DNA from: Actinomycetes bacterium
GTDB taxonomy: Bacteria; Actinomycetota; Actinomycetes; Streptosporangiales; Streptosporangiaceae
Assembly: GCA_021793235.1 (NCBI GenBank)
Contig: JAJYTD010000016.1
Location: 1 to 64,000, forward strand
Direction of reading: 5' to 3'
DNA: 64,000 nt
Of the stretch, positions 44,822-53,784 are shown piece by piece. The notes beneath the pieces were generated by a model. It saw only the letters and a program-made list of their open reading frames with translations. It searched no databases and was not told the origin of the DNA. The translations under genes and the position numbers were made by a program. How positions within the stretch are numbered: position 1 is the first letter of the stretch; every line of letters starts with the position of its first letter.

Positions 44822-45142
44822 ATGGGTCTGGATTTCCGCACGTTGCTCATCCTGCTGCTGATCGCACTGGTGCTGTTCGGTGCGAAGAAGCTGCCGGACC
44901 TCGCCCGGTCGATCGGCCGTAGCGCCCGGATCCTCAAGGCCGAGACCAAGGGGCTGGCAGATGAGGACGTCGACGATTCGGCGGCCCGGCAGGCGCCTGC
45001 CCAGCCGCAGGGCCCCCAGGCGGCCGCCCAGCAGCCCTATGAGGCTCAGCAGCCCCAGCAGAACGGGTACCGGGAGCTTCCCCCGGGTCAGCAGATCGTG
45101 AACGAGAACGGCGAGCCGGTTCGGCGTACGTCCGACAACTGA
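44822..45142 (+). CDS. tatA: Twin-arginine translocase subunit TatA
   Basis: A 106-residue pore-forming subunit. One N-terminal helix (LLILLLIALVLFGAKKLPDL) holds the FG-x-KKLP hinge typical of TatA. An amphipathic helix follows (ARSIGRSARILKAETKGLAD), then a Gln/Pro-rich hydrophilic tail of about 50 residues. ATG 44822 has AAAAGAGG upstream. The tatC gene follows after 47 nt; no tatB is in the window, so it may be encoded elsewhere. Gene order pafC-tatA-tatC-helY is also that of mycobacteria. Confidence 0.96.
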   Translation: MGLDFRTLLILLLIALVLFGAKKLPDLARSIGRSARILKAETKGLADEDVDDSAARQAPAQPQGPQAAAQQPYEAQQPQQNGYRELPPGQQIVNENGEPVRRTSDN

Positions 45143-45189
45143 GAGATCCGGGCGGTCAACCACCGAAGCGGCGCCGAACGTGACGGTGC

Positions 45190-46083
45190 GTGTCAGGGTT
45201 CGAGGAGCGTAAGCGGGCAATGCAGCGGCGACAGCGGCGAGTGAAGGACCCGGAAGGTCGCATGCCGCTGATGGAACACTTGCGCGAACTGCGCAATCGG
45301 CTGGTCAAGTCGATGATCTTCATCGCCTTGGGCGCCGTGGTCGGCTACTTCGTCTACGAGCCCGTATGGGAGCTGCTGAAAGCTCCCTATTGCGCGCTCC
45401 CAGAAGCCCGGGAGATCGACGGCGAAACCTGCAACCTCATCTTCACCGGCGTCTTCGACTCCTTCGTCCTGGCCTTCAAGATCTGGGTCATCATCGGGGT
45501 GCTGGTCTCCAGTCCGTTCTGGCTCTACCAGGTCTGGGCCTTTGTCGCGCCCGCCCTGCACGGCAAGGAGAAGCGCTACACCTACTACTTCCTGCCCACC
45601 GCGGTCGTGCTCTTCACGCTGGGGGCGGGACTCGCCTACTACATCACCGGGCTCGCGATGGAGGTGCTGTTCGGGTTCGCGCCCGAGGGCACGTTGGCGA
45701 TGATCACCATCACCAGCTACCTGGACTACATGATCCTGATGATGCTGGTCTTCGGCATCGGATTCGTGACCCCGCTGATCGTGGTGCTGCTGAACCTGAT
45801 GGGCGTCGTGTCGCACGCGGCCCTCGCCAAGTCCCGTCGGGTCATCCTCTTCGGCATCTGCGTGCTGGCCGCCGTCGTCACCCCGGCCGAGCCACTGTCC
45901 ATGCTGGCCCTGGCCATCCCGCTCATCCTGCTCTTCGAGCTCGCCGAACTGTTCTGCTTCATCAACGACCGGATCAGGCGGAGGAACGACCCCCTGGCCG
46001 AACTCGGCGACGACGAGATCTCGCCGCTGGAGGAGGAGCCCGAAGACGGGAATGACGCCTCCCGCGTCCCGCCGAAGCATTAA
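45190..46083 (+). CDS. tatC: Twin-arginine translocase subunit TatC
   Basis: A 297-residue six-helix membrane protein that recognises twin-arginine signal peptides. MPLMEHLRELRNRLVKSMIF is the family N-terminal motif, SPFWLYQVWAFVAPALHGKE the conserved first periplasmic and helix region, and SLDYMILM-type sequence SYLDYMILMMLVFGIGF the middle one. The C-terminus is a long acidic cytosolic extension. GTG 45190 gives a basic N-terminal addition; ATG 45220 is an alternative start. Forms the Tat export system with TatA. Confidence 0.95.
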   Translation: MSGFEERKRAMQRRQRRVKDPEGRMPLMEHLRELRNRLVKSMIFIALGAVVGYFVYEPVWELLKAPYCALPEAREIDGETCNLIFTGVFDSFVLAFKIWVIIGVLVSSPFWLYQVWAFVAPALHGKEKRYTYYFLPTAVVLFTLGAGLAYYITGLAMEVLFGFAPEGTLAMITITSYLDYMILMMLVFGIGFVTPLIVVLLNLMGVVSHAALAKSRRVILFGICVLAAVVTPAEPLSMLALAIPLILLFELAELFCFINDRIRRRNDPLAELGDDEISPLEEEPEDGNDASRVPPKH

Positions 46084-46154
46084 GGTCGTGTGCGGACGGG
46101 GTGGGCGCAGCCACCCGGCCAGCGCTGAACAGACCACCGCAGGCAAGGAGCACC

Positions 46155-46544
46155 ATGGACGACAAGCGCCCTGAAGAGATCCGGCGCGAACTGCCGCCCG
46201 AGGCACAAGGCAACGAGAAGTGGCGCGACACCACCGACGCCGTGTGGAAGCGCTCCTCTCTGTCGCGCGAGGACTCCGACGCCATCGTCGAGGTCGCCAA
46301 GTTCGACGACGGATTCCGTGCGGTACGCGACGGCAAGAATCCGGACAAGGGCATCCTCTTCTTCACCCCCGCCGAGTGGGAGGCGTTCGTCCTGGGCGCC
46401 AAGGACGGCGAATTCGACATCCCGGAGGAGTACCTCACCCCCGAGGAAGCGGCCATGCAGCGCGGTGAGATCCCCGTCACGGCGGTTCCCTCACCCAACA
46501 ACAAGCGCGGCGACACCGGTGGCGAGGACGACTCCGGCCGATAG
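46155..46544 (+). CDS. DUF397-domain protein
   Basis: A 129-residue acidic protein starting at ATG 46155 behind AAGGAG. Residues 30-85 carry the DUF397 pattern: WKRSSLSREDSDAIVEVAKF, then VRDGKNPDKGILFFTPAEWE and AFVLGAKDGEFDIP. Family members usually sit beside XRE-type regulators and act as small partners; none is adjacent here, the gene being between tatC and helY. The N-terminal 25 residues are charged and the C-terminal 40 disordered. Function unknown. Confidence 0.85.
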   Translation: MDDKRPEEIRRELPPEAQGNEKWRDTTDAVWKRSSLSREDSDAIVEVAKFDDGFRAVRDGKNPDKGILFFTPAEWEAFVLGAKDGEFDIPEEYLTPEEAAMQRGEIPVTAVPSPNNKRGDTGGEDDSGR

Positions 46545-46757
46545 CACGGCGCACGTTCCCCCTTTTTCGCGTCGACGGTGAGCGGATCGCAGAAGTCCCC
46601 GCCGTCTGCGAGGCACTGCCGGGCCCGCTGGGAGGCCCGGCACCCTCCGGGCGTTGGGACGCAGCCGCCCCGATCGCGGCGCGCAGACACCGACACGGAG
46701 ACGGACATGCTGCGCGGCGTCTGCGCCACTGGCCGTGACGCCATAGGCTTGATCAAT

Positions 46758-49601
46758 ATGAGTACGCACGCCGCCCGGTACGCCGAGTTCCGTCGGCGCC
46801 AGGCCGAATCCAGCGCGACGATCGAAGAGTTCCAGGGGCTCTACGGTTTCGATTTCGACCGGTTCCAGGTCCGGGCCTGCAAAGCGCTGGAGTCCGGCCA
46901 CGGGGTCCTGGTGGCCGCGCCCACGGGGTCGGGCAAGACCGTCGTAGGGGAGTTCGCGGTGCACCTCGCGCTGAGCGAGGGCACCAAATGCTTCTACACC
47001 ACCCCCATCAAGGCGCTGTCCAACCAGAAGTACACCGACCTGGTGCGCCGCTACGGCGCCGACCAGGTCGGCCTGCTCACCGGCGACAACAGCGTCAACG
47101 GCGAGGCGCCGATCGTGGTCATGACCACCGAGGTGCTGCGCAACATGCTGTATGCCGGGTCCTACACCCTGGGCGGGCTGGCCTATGTGGTCATGGACGA
47201 GGTGCACTATCTCGCCGACCGGTTCCGCGGCGCCGTCTGGGAGGAGGTCATCATCCACCTGCCGGAGTCGGTGCGGATGGTGGCGCTGTCGGCCACGGTG
47301 AGCAACGCCGAGGAGTTCGGCGAGTGGCTGCAGCAGGTGCGCGGCGACACCACGGTGATCGTCGACGAGAAGCGCCCGGTCCCGCTCTGGCAGCACATGA
47401 TGGTCGGAAGGCGGATGCACGACCTGTTCGTGTCCGTCGGGGAGACCGATGATGAGGACACCGGCGGAGAGCCGGGGCGCAAGCGCACCCGCAAGCGCGA
47501 CCGCCGGGCAAGCAGCGGAACGGCCGTCGAGGTCCTCGTCAACGGTGAGAAGATGCGGGTCAATCCGCGGCTGATCCGGCTGGCGCAGGAAGATGACCGG
47601 CTGACCCAACTGGAACACCGTCGGCGGCACCCCCAGGCTCGGGCGCGCGGTCTGCCCCGGCCGCGTTCCAAGTACGCACCGCCCAGCCGTGTGCAGATCA
47701 TCGACGAACTGGACCGGGAAGGCCTGCTTCCCGCGATCACCTTCATCTTCAGCCGGGCGGGTTGCGACGACGCGGTGGCCCAGTGCATGGCCGCCGGCCT
47801 TGCCCTGACCACTGAGGAGGAGGCCGCCGAGATCCGGGAGTACGCCGAGCAGCGGTGCGCCGACATCCCTCCGGCCGACCTCGCGGTGCTCGGTTACCAC
47901 GAATGGCTGCGTGCGCTGGAGCTCGGCGTCTCCGCCCACCACGCGGGCATGCTGCCGACCTTCAAGGAGATCGTGGAGGCGCTGTTCGCCCGCGGCCTGA
48001 TCCGCGCCGTGTTCGCCACCGAAACACTGGCGCTGGGCATCAACATGCCCGCGCGCAGCGTGGTCATCGAGAAGCTCGACAAGTGGAACGGCGAGACGCA
48101 CGCCGCTCTCACCCCGGGTGAGTACACGCAGTTGACCGGTCGGGCGGGGCGGCGCGGCATCGATGTCGAGGGCCACGCGGTAGTGGTCTGGCAGCCGGGG
48201 ACCGACCCCCAGGCGGTCGCCGGCCTGGCGAGCACCCGTACCTATCCGCTGAACTCCAGCTTCCAGCCGTCCTACAACATGGCTGTCAACCTGGTCGCCC
48301 AAGTCGGGCGGGAACGCAGCCGCAGCATGCTGGAGGCGTCCTTTGCCCAGTTCCAGGCCGACCGCGCCGTGGTCGGCCTGACCCGCGAGCTCCGCAAGCA
48401 CGAGGAGGCGCTGGAGGGCTACCGGCAGGCGGCTGAGTGCCACCTCGGTGATTTCATGGAGTATGCGGGGCTGCGGCGCGAACTCAGCGACCGCGAGTCC
48501 CAGGCGTCCAAGGGGCGCAGCGCCCGGCGCCGCGATGAGGCCGTGCGCAGCCTGGAGCGGCTGCGCCCCGGCGACATCATCCGCGTGCCGGCGGGGCGGC
48601 ACTCCGGGTTCGCCGTGATACTGGATCCGGGCAGCCGCAACGACATCCCGGCGCCGTTGGTGCTCACCTACAACCGCCAGGTGAAACGGGTGAACGCGGC
48701 CGACTTTCCCGTCCCGGTGGAGCCGGTGGGACGGCTGCGCATCCCCAAGAACTTCTCCGCGCGCTCCGCCCAGGCCCGTCGCGATCTCGCCTCGTCGCTG
48801 CGCAACAAGCTGCGCGAGACCGGAGGCGAGGAAGGTCCGCCGCCGCGGCGCGCCCGCGACGCCGGAGGAGACGACGCCGAGATCGCCCGGATCCGCCGGG
48901 AACTGCGGCAGCATCCCTGCCATGCCTGCCCCGAACGCGAGGACCACGCGCGCTGGGCGGAGCGCTACTTCCGGTTGACCAAGGAGACCGAGTCGCTGCG
49001 CCGCCGGGTCGAGGGGCGCTCCCACGTCATCGCCCGCACCTTCGACCGGGTCTGCGGGGTACTGCAGGACCTGGACTATATCGACGGCGACACCATCACC
49101 GACGAGGGGCGCCGGCTCGCCAAGGTCCACTCCGAACTGGATCTGCTCGTCGCCGAGTGCCTGCGCCGGGGCATGTGGGAGGAGCTGGGGCCGGTCGACC
49201 TGGCGGCCTGCGTGTCATCGCTGGTGTACGAATCGCGCCGATCCGACGACCCGTTCCCGCGCATTCCCGACGGTGCTCCGGCCATCACCCTGGTGGAGAT
49301 GGAGCGCCTGTGGGGTGATCTCCAGGAGGTGGAACGCGACCACCGCGTCTCCTTCCTGCGCCGTCCCGACCTGGGGTTCGTCTGGATCACCTACCGCTGG
49401 GCCCGCGGTGACCGGCTCGACCGCATCCTCATGGAAGCCGACATGCCCGCCGGTGACTTCGTGCGCGCCACCAAGCAACTGATCGACATGCTCGGCCAGA
49501 TCGCTGACGCCGCGGCAGAGGACAGCGCCGTCCGCAAAACCGCCCGAAAAGCAATGGATTTCGTGAAACGGGGCGTTGTGGCGTACTCGTCGGTTGGTTA
49601 G
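46758..49601 (+). CDS. helY: Ski2/Mtr4-like DEAD/DExH helicase HelY
   Basis: A 947-residue superfamily 2 helicase. Walker A APTGSGKT lies near residues 54-61; other motifs are TTPIKALSNQKY (Ia), VVMDEVHYLADR (motif II, DEVH, about 145-156) and LSATVSNAEEF (III). The second RecA domain has ATETLALGINMPARSVVIEK and QLTGRAGRRGID (VI). The C-terminal third is the winged-helix and helical part of Ski2-like enzymes. A basic acidic-flanked insert (RKRTRKRDRRAS) follows the first domain. ATG 46758 is chosen; a TAGGCT box at 46744-46749 suggests a leaderless message. Orthologous to mycobacterial HelY beside tatC. Confidence 0.94.
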   Translation: MSTHAARYAEFRRRQAESSATIEEFQGLYGFDFDRFQVRACKALESGHGVLVAAPTGSGKTVVGEFAVHLALSEGTKCFYTTPIKALSNQKYTDLVRRYGADQVGLLTGDNSVNGEAPIVVMTTEVLRNMLYAGSYTLGGLAYVVMDEVHYLADRFRGAVWEEVIIHLPESVRMVALSATVSNAEEFGEWLQQVRGDTTVIVDEKRPVPLWQHMMVGRRMHDLFVSVGETDDEDTGGEPGRKRTRKRDRRASSGTAVEVLVNGEKMRVNPRLIRLAQEDDRLTQLEHRRRHPQARARGLPRPRSKYAPPSRVQIIDELDREGLLPAITFIFSRAGCDDAVAQCMAAGLALTTEEEAAEIREYAEQRCADIPPADLAVLGYHEWLRALELGVSAHHAGMLPTFKEIVEALFARGLIRAVFATETLALGINMPARSVVIEKLDKWNGETHAALTPGEYTQLTGRAGRRGIDVEGHAVVVWQPGTDPQAVAGLASTRTYPLNSSFQPSYNMAVNLVAQVGRERSRSMLEASFAQFQADRAVVGLTRELRKHEEALEGYRQAAECHLGDFMEYAGLRRELSDRESQASKGRSARRRDEAVRSLERLRPGDIIRVPAGRHSGFAVILDPGSRNDIPAPLVLTYNRQVKRVNAADFPVPVEPVGRLRIPKNFSARSAQARRDLASSLRNKLRETGGEEGPPPRRARDAGGDDAEIARIRRELRQHPCHACPEREDHARWAERYFRLTKETESLRRRVEGRSHVIARTFDRVCGVLQDLDYIDGDTITDEGRRLAKVHSELDLLVAECLRRGMWEELGPVDLAACVSSLVYESRRSDDPFPRIPDGAPAITLVEMERLWGDLQEVERDHRVSFLRRPDLGFVWITYRWARGDRLDRILMEADMPAGDFVRATKQLIDMLGQIADAAAEDSAVRKTARKAMDFVKRGVVAYSSVG

Positions 49602-49681
49602 GAAGGATGGCGGCTGATCCGGCGGATACTCCAGGGTCGGTCCGGTTTCGCTTTCGTCCTAAGAGGTGCGGGTGCTGTGCC

Positions 49682-50818
49682 ATGGTGACGCGTACTCTGC
49701 TGGTGGCCGACGGATTCCCGCCCCGACGGAGCGGGGCGGGAGAACTCATGGCCGGTCTCGCCACGCGGATGTCCGGGCCCGACGGTGGCGGGGCGGTCGT
49801 CCTTACATCGTGTTTACCGCACGGTGGTGAAGCGCGCTCGCAGCACGGTGGTGACGAGCGGTGGCCCTTCACCGTTGTCCGCGACCGGGCGCCGGTGCTG
49901 CTGCCGACCCGGCGTGTCGCGCGGCGGGCGACCGGGCTGCTGCGCGACCACGGCTGCGATCGGGTGGTGCTGTCGATGCCCTTGGGGCCGCTGGCGCGCG
50001 GGCTGCGCGCCGCCGGGGCCCGCGAGGTCATCATCGTCACGGGCGGCCGTGAGCCGCGGTGGGCGCGGCCCCCGGGCCTACGTGTGCTGCTGCGCCGCGC
50101 CGTTGCCGGCGCCGACGTAGTGACCTGTCCCTCGGTATCCGCCCGAGTGTGGTGGGAGCGGGTGCTGGCGGCCGATCCGCGGGTGCGGCCGGCGCGACTA
50201 GCACCGGGGGTCGACACCGACGCGTTCCGTCCGGGGCGCGACGGCGCAGAAGTGCGGGAGCACTACCGGCTGGGAGAGGGGCCGGTGGTCCTGACCGCCT
50301 GCCGTCTGGTGCGGCGCGCCGGCGTCGACGCGCTGATCCGGGCCGTGACATGGCTGCGGATTCGCCACCCCGGGGTGCGCCTCGTGGTAGCGGGGGAGGG
50401 GCCGGACGAAAAGCGGCTGCGGGCGCTGGCCGCGTGGGCGGGGGTCGCCGATGAGGTCGTCTTCGCGGGCGGGCGGCCGCATGGCGGACTGCCGTCGTTG
50501 TGCGCCGCGGCCGATGTCTTCGCGCTGCCGTCCCGGTCGCCGAGCGGCTCGGGAGGGCCCGATACCGCCTGCCTGGAGGCTGCGGCCAGCGGATTGCCGG
50601 TGGTGGTCGGGTCCTTTGGTCCGGCGCCGGAGGCAGTGCGGCACGGCGAGACCGGCTTCGCCGTCGACGGGCGCGACCCGCGCGAGGTGGCCGACCGGAT
50701 CGGCCTGCTTCTGGCGCACCCCAAGATCGCGCGCGCGATGGGTGAGCTCGGCCGGGAGCGAGTGCTGCGGGAGTGGACGTGGGAGCACATGCTGAGCGCT
50801 GTGACGCGGTCGCCCTGA
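49682..50818 (+). CDS. GT4-family glycosyltransferase
   Basis: A 378-residue GT-B enzyme. The N-terminal half holds LLVADGFPPRRSGAGELMAG, an acceptor-binding Gly-rich turn. The donor-binding half has ARLAPGVDTDAFRPGRDG, GPVVLTACRLVRRAGVDALI, RLVVAGEGPDEKRLRAL and DTACLEAAASGLPVVVGSFG with the E-x7-E-like site (typical EAxAxGxPV). Similar actinobacterial enzymes add mannose to phosphatidylinositol; the acceptor here is not determined. ATG 49682 is favoured over ATG 49607, whose ribosome-binding site would be too close. It follows helY by 80 nt. Confidence 0.85.
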   Translation: MVTRTLLVADGFPPRRSGAGELMAGLATRMSGPDGGGAVVLTSCLPHGGEARSQHGGDERWPFTVVRDRAPVLLPTRRVARRATGLLRDHGCDRVVLSMPLGPLARGLRAAGAREVIIVTGGREPRWARPPGLRVLLRRAVAGADVVTCPSVSARVWWERVLAADPRVRPARLAPGVDTDAFRPGRDGAEVREHYRLGEGPVVLTACRLVRRAGVDALIRAVTWLRIRHPGVRLVVAGEGPDEKRLRALAAWAGVADEVVFAGGRPHGGLPSLCAAADVFALPSRSPSGSGGPDTACLEAAASGLPVVVGSFGPAPEAVRHGETGFAVDGRDPREVADRIGLLLAHPKIARAMGELGRERVLREWTWEHMLSAVTRSP

Positions 50819-51084
50819 ATCCGGGCGCCCTTGAGCGGTTCGGAGCGGGGGCGTGCGCGGTGAGCGCGTGGCCGGGGTTTTCGGTGCGCGCGCCGGCCCT
50901 GCCCGCTGTGCTCGCCGGCCCCAGCGCCGCAGCCTGTAGGGAGAGCGCCCGGAACCCGAGCGGACATGGCGGCCGGGCCCGAGGCGAGGACTGGTCTGGT
51001 GTCCACACGGTGGGATAAGGTTTCGAGAAAATTACTTGGACGACCTACTAAATGGGTCGATCGTCGGCGGCGTGAGGGGGCGGC

Positions 51085-52242
51085 ATGCTGGTGGAACGGA
51101 GTCTTCCCACTCCAGAGGCCAACGACCTGCTGGATATGGTTCGCGAGTTCGTGGGCAAAGAGCTGGCCCCGCGCGTCGCGGCCGATGAGGAGAACGATGC
51201 CTTTCCGCGCGACGTCTTCACCCTGCTCGGCCGGTCCGGGCTGCTCGGACTGCCCTATCCGGGTGAGTACGGCGGCGGTGGCCAGCCCTACGAGGTCTAC
51301 CTCCAGGTCGTGGAGGAACTGGCGGGCGGATGGCTGGCCGTAGGGCTGGGGCTCAGCGTGCACACGCTCTCCTGCTTTCCGGTGGCCGAGTTCGGCAGCG
51401 ACGCCCAGCGGGCCGCGCTGCTGCCGGACATGCTCGGCGGAGAGAGGCTGGGCGCCTACTGCCTGTCCGAGGCGCACTCCGGCTCCGACGCCGCGGCCAT
51501 GTCCACCCGTGCCGAAGCGGACGGCGCCGGCGGCTATCTGCTGAACGGTGCCAAGTCATGGATCACGCACGGCGGTGTCGCCGACTTCTACACCCTCTTC
51601 GCCCGAACCGGTGCAGCCGACGCCAAGGGCAAAGACATCACCTGTTTCCATATCCCGGCCGATACGGCCGGGGTCGCGGCGGATCCGCCCGAGCGCAAGA
51701 TGGGCATGTGCTCCTCCCCCACGGCCGCGGTGCGCTTCGACGCGGCGCGTGTGGACGGTGCGGCGCGTATCGGCGCAGCAGGCCAGGGGTTTCCGATCGC
51801 GCTGGCCGCGCTCGACTCCGGCCGGCTCGGCATCGCCGCCTGCGCGGTCGGCGTCGCGCAGGCGGCACTGGACACCGCCGTCGGATACGCGCGCGAGCGC
51901 CGCCAGTTCGATCGGCCGATCGCCGAATTCCAGGGGGTGGGCTTCATGCTCGCCGACATGGCCACCCACATCGAGGCGGCGCGAGAGCTGTACCTCGCGG
52001 CGGCGCGGCGCCGGGACGCGGGGCATCCGTTCGGCACCCAGGCCGCCATGGCCAAGCTGTTCGCCACCGATACCGCCATGCGGGTCACCACCGATGCCGT
52101 CCAGGTGCTCGGCGGATACGGCTATACCCGTGATTTCCCGGTGGAGCGGCTGATGCGTGAGGCGAAGGTATTGCAGATCGTCGAGGGCACCAACCAGATC
52201 CAGCGGCTGGTGATCGGGCGCAGCCTGACCAGGGCGGTCTGA
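51085..52242 (+). CDS. Acyl-CoA dehydrogenase
   Basis: A 385-residue flavoenzyme oxidising acyl-CoA to enoyl-CoA. N-terminal helices include VREFVGKELAPRVAADEEND. The FAD-binding middle has YCLSEAHSGSDAAAMSTRAE and NGAKSWITHGGVADFYTLFA. The C-terminal domain has RRQFDRPIAEFQGVGFMLAD and the catalytic Glu367 in QIVEGTNQIQRLVIGRSL. ATG 51085 follows GAGGGGG. Length and motifs match short/medium-chain or branched acyl-CoA dehydrogenases; chain length cannot be told. It stands alone, with no electron-transfer flavoprotein or hydratase gene beside it. Confidence 0.93.
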   Translation: MLVERSLPTPEANDLLDMVREFVGKELAPRVAADEENDAFPRDVFTLLGRSGLLGLPYPGEYGGGGQPYEVYLQVVEELAGGWLAVGLGLSVHTLSCFPVAEFGSDAQRAALLPDMLGGERLGAYCLSEAHSGSDAAAMSTRAEADGAGGYLLNGAKSWITHGGVADFYTLFARTGAADAKGKDITCFHIPADTAGVAADPPERKMGMCSSPTAAVRFDAARVDGAARIGAAGQGFPIALAALDSGRLGIAACAVGVAQAALDTAVGYARERRQFDRPIAEFQGVGFMLADMATHIEAARELYLAAARRRDAGHPFGTQAAMAKLFATDTAMRVTTDAVQVLGGYGYTRDFPVERLMREAKVLQIVEGTNQIQRLVIGRSLTRAV

Positions 52243-52545
52243 AGCCGGCGAGCGTCCGTGCAAGAGATCCGCCGCGTCGGCGAGCCGCCGGATCCCGGCC
52301 GCCCCGGAGGCCAATAGGTAACGGTCCGGTAAATAAACCTCCTGCGTTTCCGGTGCCGTCCGTAGTGGCGCAAGCGCACGGAAACGAGTTCATAACACCG
52401 GTGCAGCCGTCCCTGTCGTGTTGGCACATTCGCTGATACGACAGATTTATAACGATGCTGTGGCATACGGCACACGCCGTGTGGCAGCGCACAACGGCGA
52501 CGCGGCCGTCCGCGATCCGGACGGCGGGCGAACGGGAGGCGGGTT
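52243..52545 (+). promoter_or_regulatory. Promoter/operator region of the sugar ABC operon
   Basis: No gene is seen. An imperfect stem pairs CGTTTCCG-GTGC (52345-52356) with GCAC-GGAAACG (52376-52386). TTGGCA near 52424 and an AT-rich TTTATAAC near 52445 are candidate promoter boxes with a long spacer. Nothing matches a LacI-type operator well enough to name, and no regulator gene is adjacent. Confidence 0.35.
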
Positions 52546-53784
52546 GTGGCGAGAGTCCGGTTGGCGGGAGTCGGCAAGACCTACCCCGACGGCACGAGTG
52601 CGGTGACCGACCTGGATCTCGACATAGCGGACGGGGAGTTCCTCGTCCTGGTCGGCCCTTCCGGATGCGGCAAGACCACGGCACTGCGCATGGTCGCCGG
52701 CCTGGAGGAGATCAGCTCGGGAACCCTGACGATCGGCGACCGGGTCGTCAACCGCACTCCGGCGCGCGACCGCGACGTCGCCATGGTCTTCCAGAGCTAC
52801 GCGCTCTACCCCCACCTGTCGGTGCGCGACAACATCGGTTTCGGCCTGCAGCTGCGCAAGGTCGCCAAGAGCGAGATCAAAAAGCGCGTCGAAGCGGCCG
52901 CCGAGACCCTGGGGTTGAGCGAGCACCTGGACCGCAAACCGCGCAACCTCTCCGGAGGCCAGCGCCAGCGGGTCGCCATGGGGCGGGCCATCGTCCGCGA
53001 TCCGCAGGCGTTCCTCATGGACGAGCCGCTGTCCAACCTCGATGCCAAACTGCGTGTGCAGATGCGCGCGGAGATCTCGCGCATCCAACGGGACCTGGGT
53101 GTCACAACGATCTATGTCACCCACGACCAGGTCGAGGCGATGACGCTGGGCGACCGCGTCGCCGTCATGAAAAAGGGCGTACTGCAGCAGGTCGCCTCGC
53201 CCCAAGAGCTCTACGACCGCCCGACCAACATCTTCGTCGCCGGATTCATCGGGTCGCCCGCCATGAACCTGCTGCAGGGGAGCCTGGAGGCCGACGGCGA
53301 CGGCGACGGCGCCCGGCTGGCGCTCGGCGACCAGACGCTCGCGGTCCCCGGACCACTGCTGGCCGAGCGGCCGGCGCTGCGCGGCTACATCGGCCGCGGC
53401 GTCGCTGTCGGCATCCGCCCCGAGGACATGGAGGACGCCGAGCTGGACGGCGCCCGCGACGGCGCGGTGCTGGACTCGACCACTGAGCTCGTCGAGGCGC
53501 TCGGCTCCGAGCTGCTCGTCCATTTCCGGATCACCGCCGCTCCCGTGGTCACCGAGGACACCAAAGAGCTGGCGCGCGACGCGGGCGCGGACGGGCTTCC
53601 GGCGGAAGCCGCGTCCAGCGGCCTGATCGCGCGCTTCAGCCCGCGCTCGCGCACCGCGATCGGGCATCCGGTCCGCGTGCGTGTGGACACCGGGCGACTC
53701 TACTTCTTCGATCCCGTCACCGGTGCGGGGATCTGGGGGGACCCTGCTCCCGCGCAACAGCAGAAAGAGGGAACGCATGCCTGA
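52546..53784 (+). CDS. Sugar ABC transporter ATPase (MsiK/UgpC type)
   Basis: A 412-residue ATPase. Walker A GPSGCGKTT (about 37-45), Q-loop VFQSYALYPH, signature [16 protein letters not shown], Walker [12 protein letters not shown] and the H-loop VTHDQVEAM are all present. The C-terminal 170 residues are MalK-like regulatory OB (TOBE) domains with SPRSRTAIG-type FSPRSRTAIGHPVRVRVD and an acidic insert. GTG 52546 starts the frame. It opens an importer operon with the binding protein and two permeases; its stop overlaps the binding-protein start by 8 nt. Confidence 0.94.
   Translation: MARVRLAGVGKTYPDGTSAVTDLDLDIADGEFLVLVGPSGCGKTTALRMVAGLEEISSGTLTIGDRVVNRTPARDRDVAMVFQSYALYPHLSVRDNIGFGLQLRKVAKSEIKKRVEAAAETLGLSEHLDRKPRNLSGGQRQRVAMGRAIVRDPQAFLMDEPLSNLDAKLRVQMRAEISRIQRDLGVTTIYVTHDQVEAMTLGDRVAVMKKGVLQQVASPQELYDRPTNIFVAGFIGSPAMNLLQGSLEADGDGDGARLALGDQTLAVPGPLLAERPALRGYIGRGVAVGIRPEDMEDAELDGARDGAVLDSTTELVEALGSELLVHFRITAAPVVTEDTKELARDAGADGLPAEAASSGLIARFSPRSRTAIGHPVRVRVDTGRLYFFDPVTGAGIWGDPAPAQQQKEGTHA

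Noticed and set aside
46491-49130. Long minus-strand frame across helY
   Set aside because: Antisense to a complete helicase; composition is the repetitive Gly/Val/Asp/His pattern of a shadow frame.
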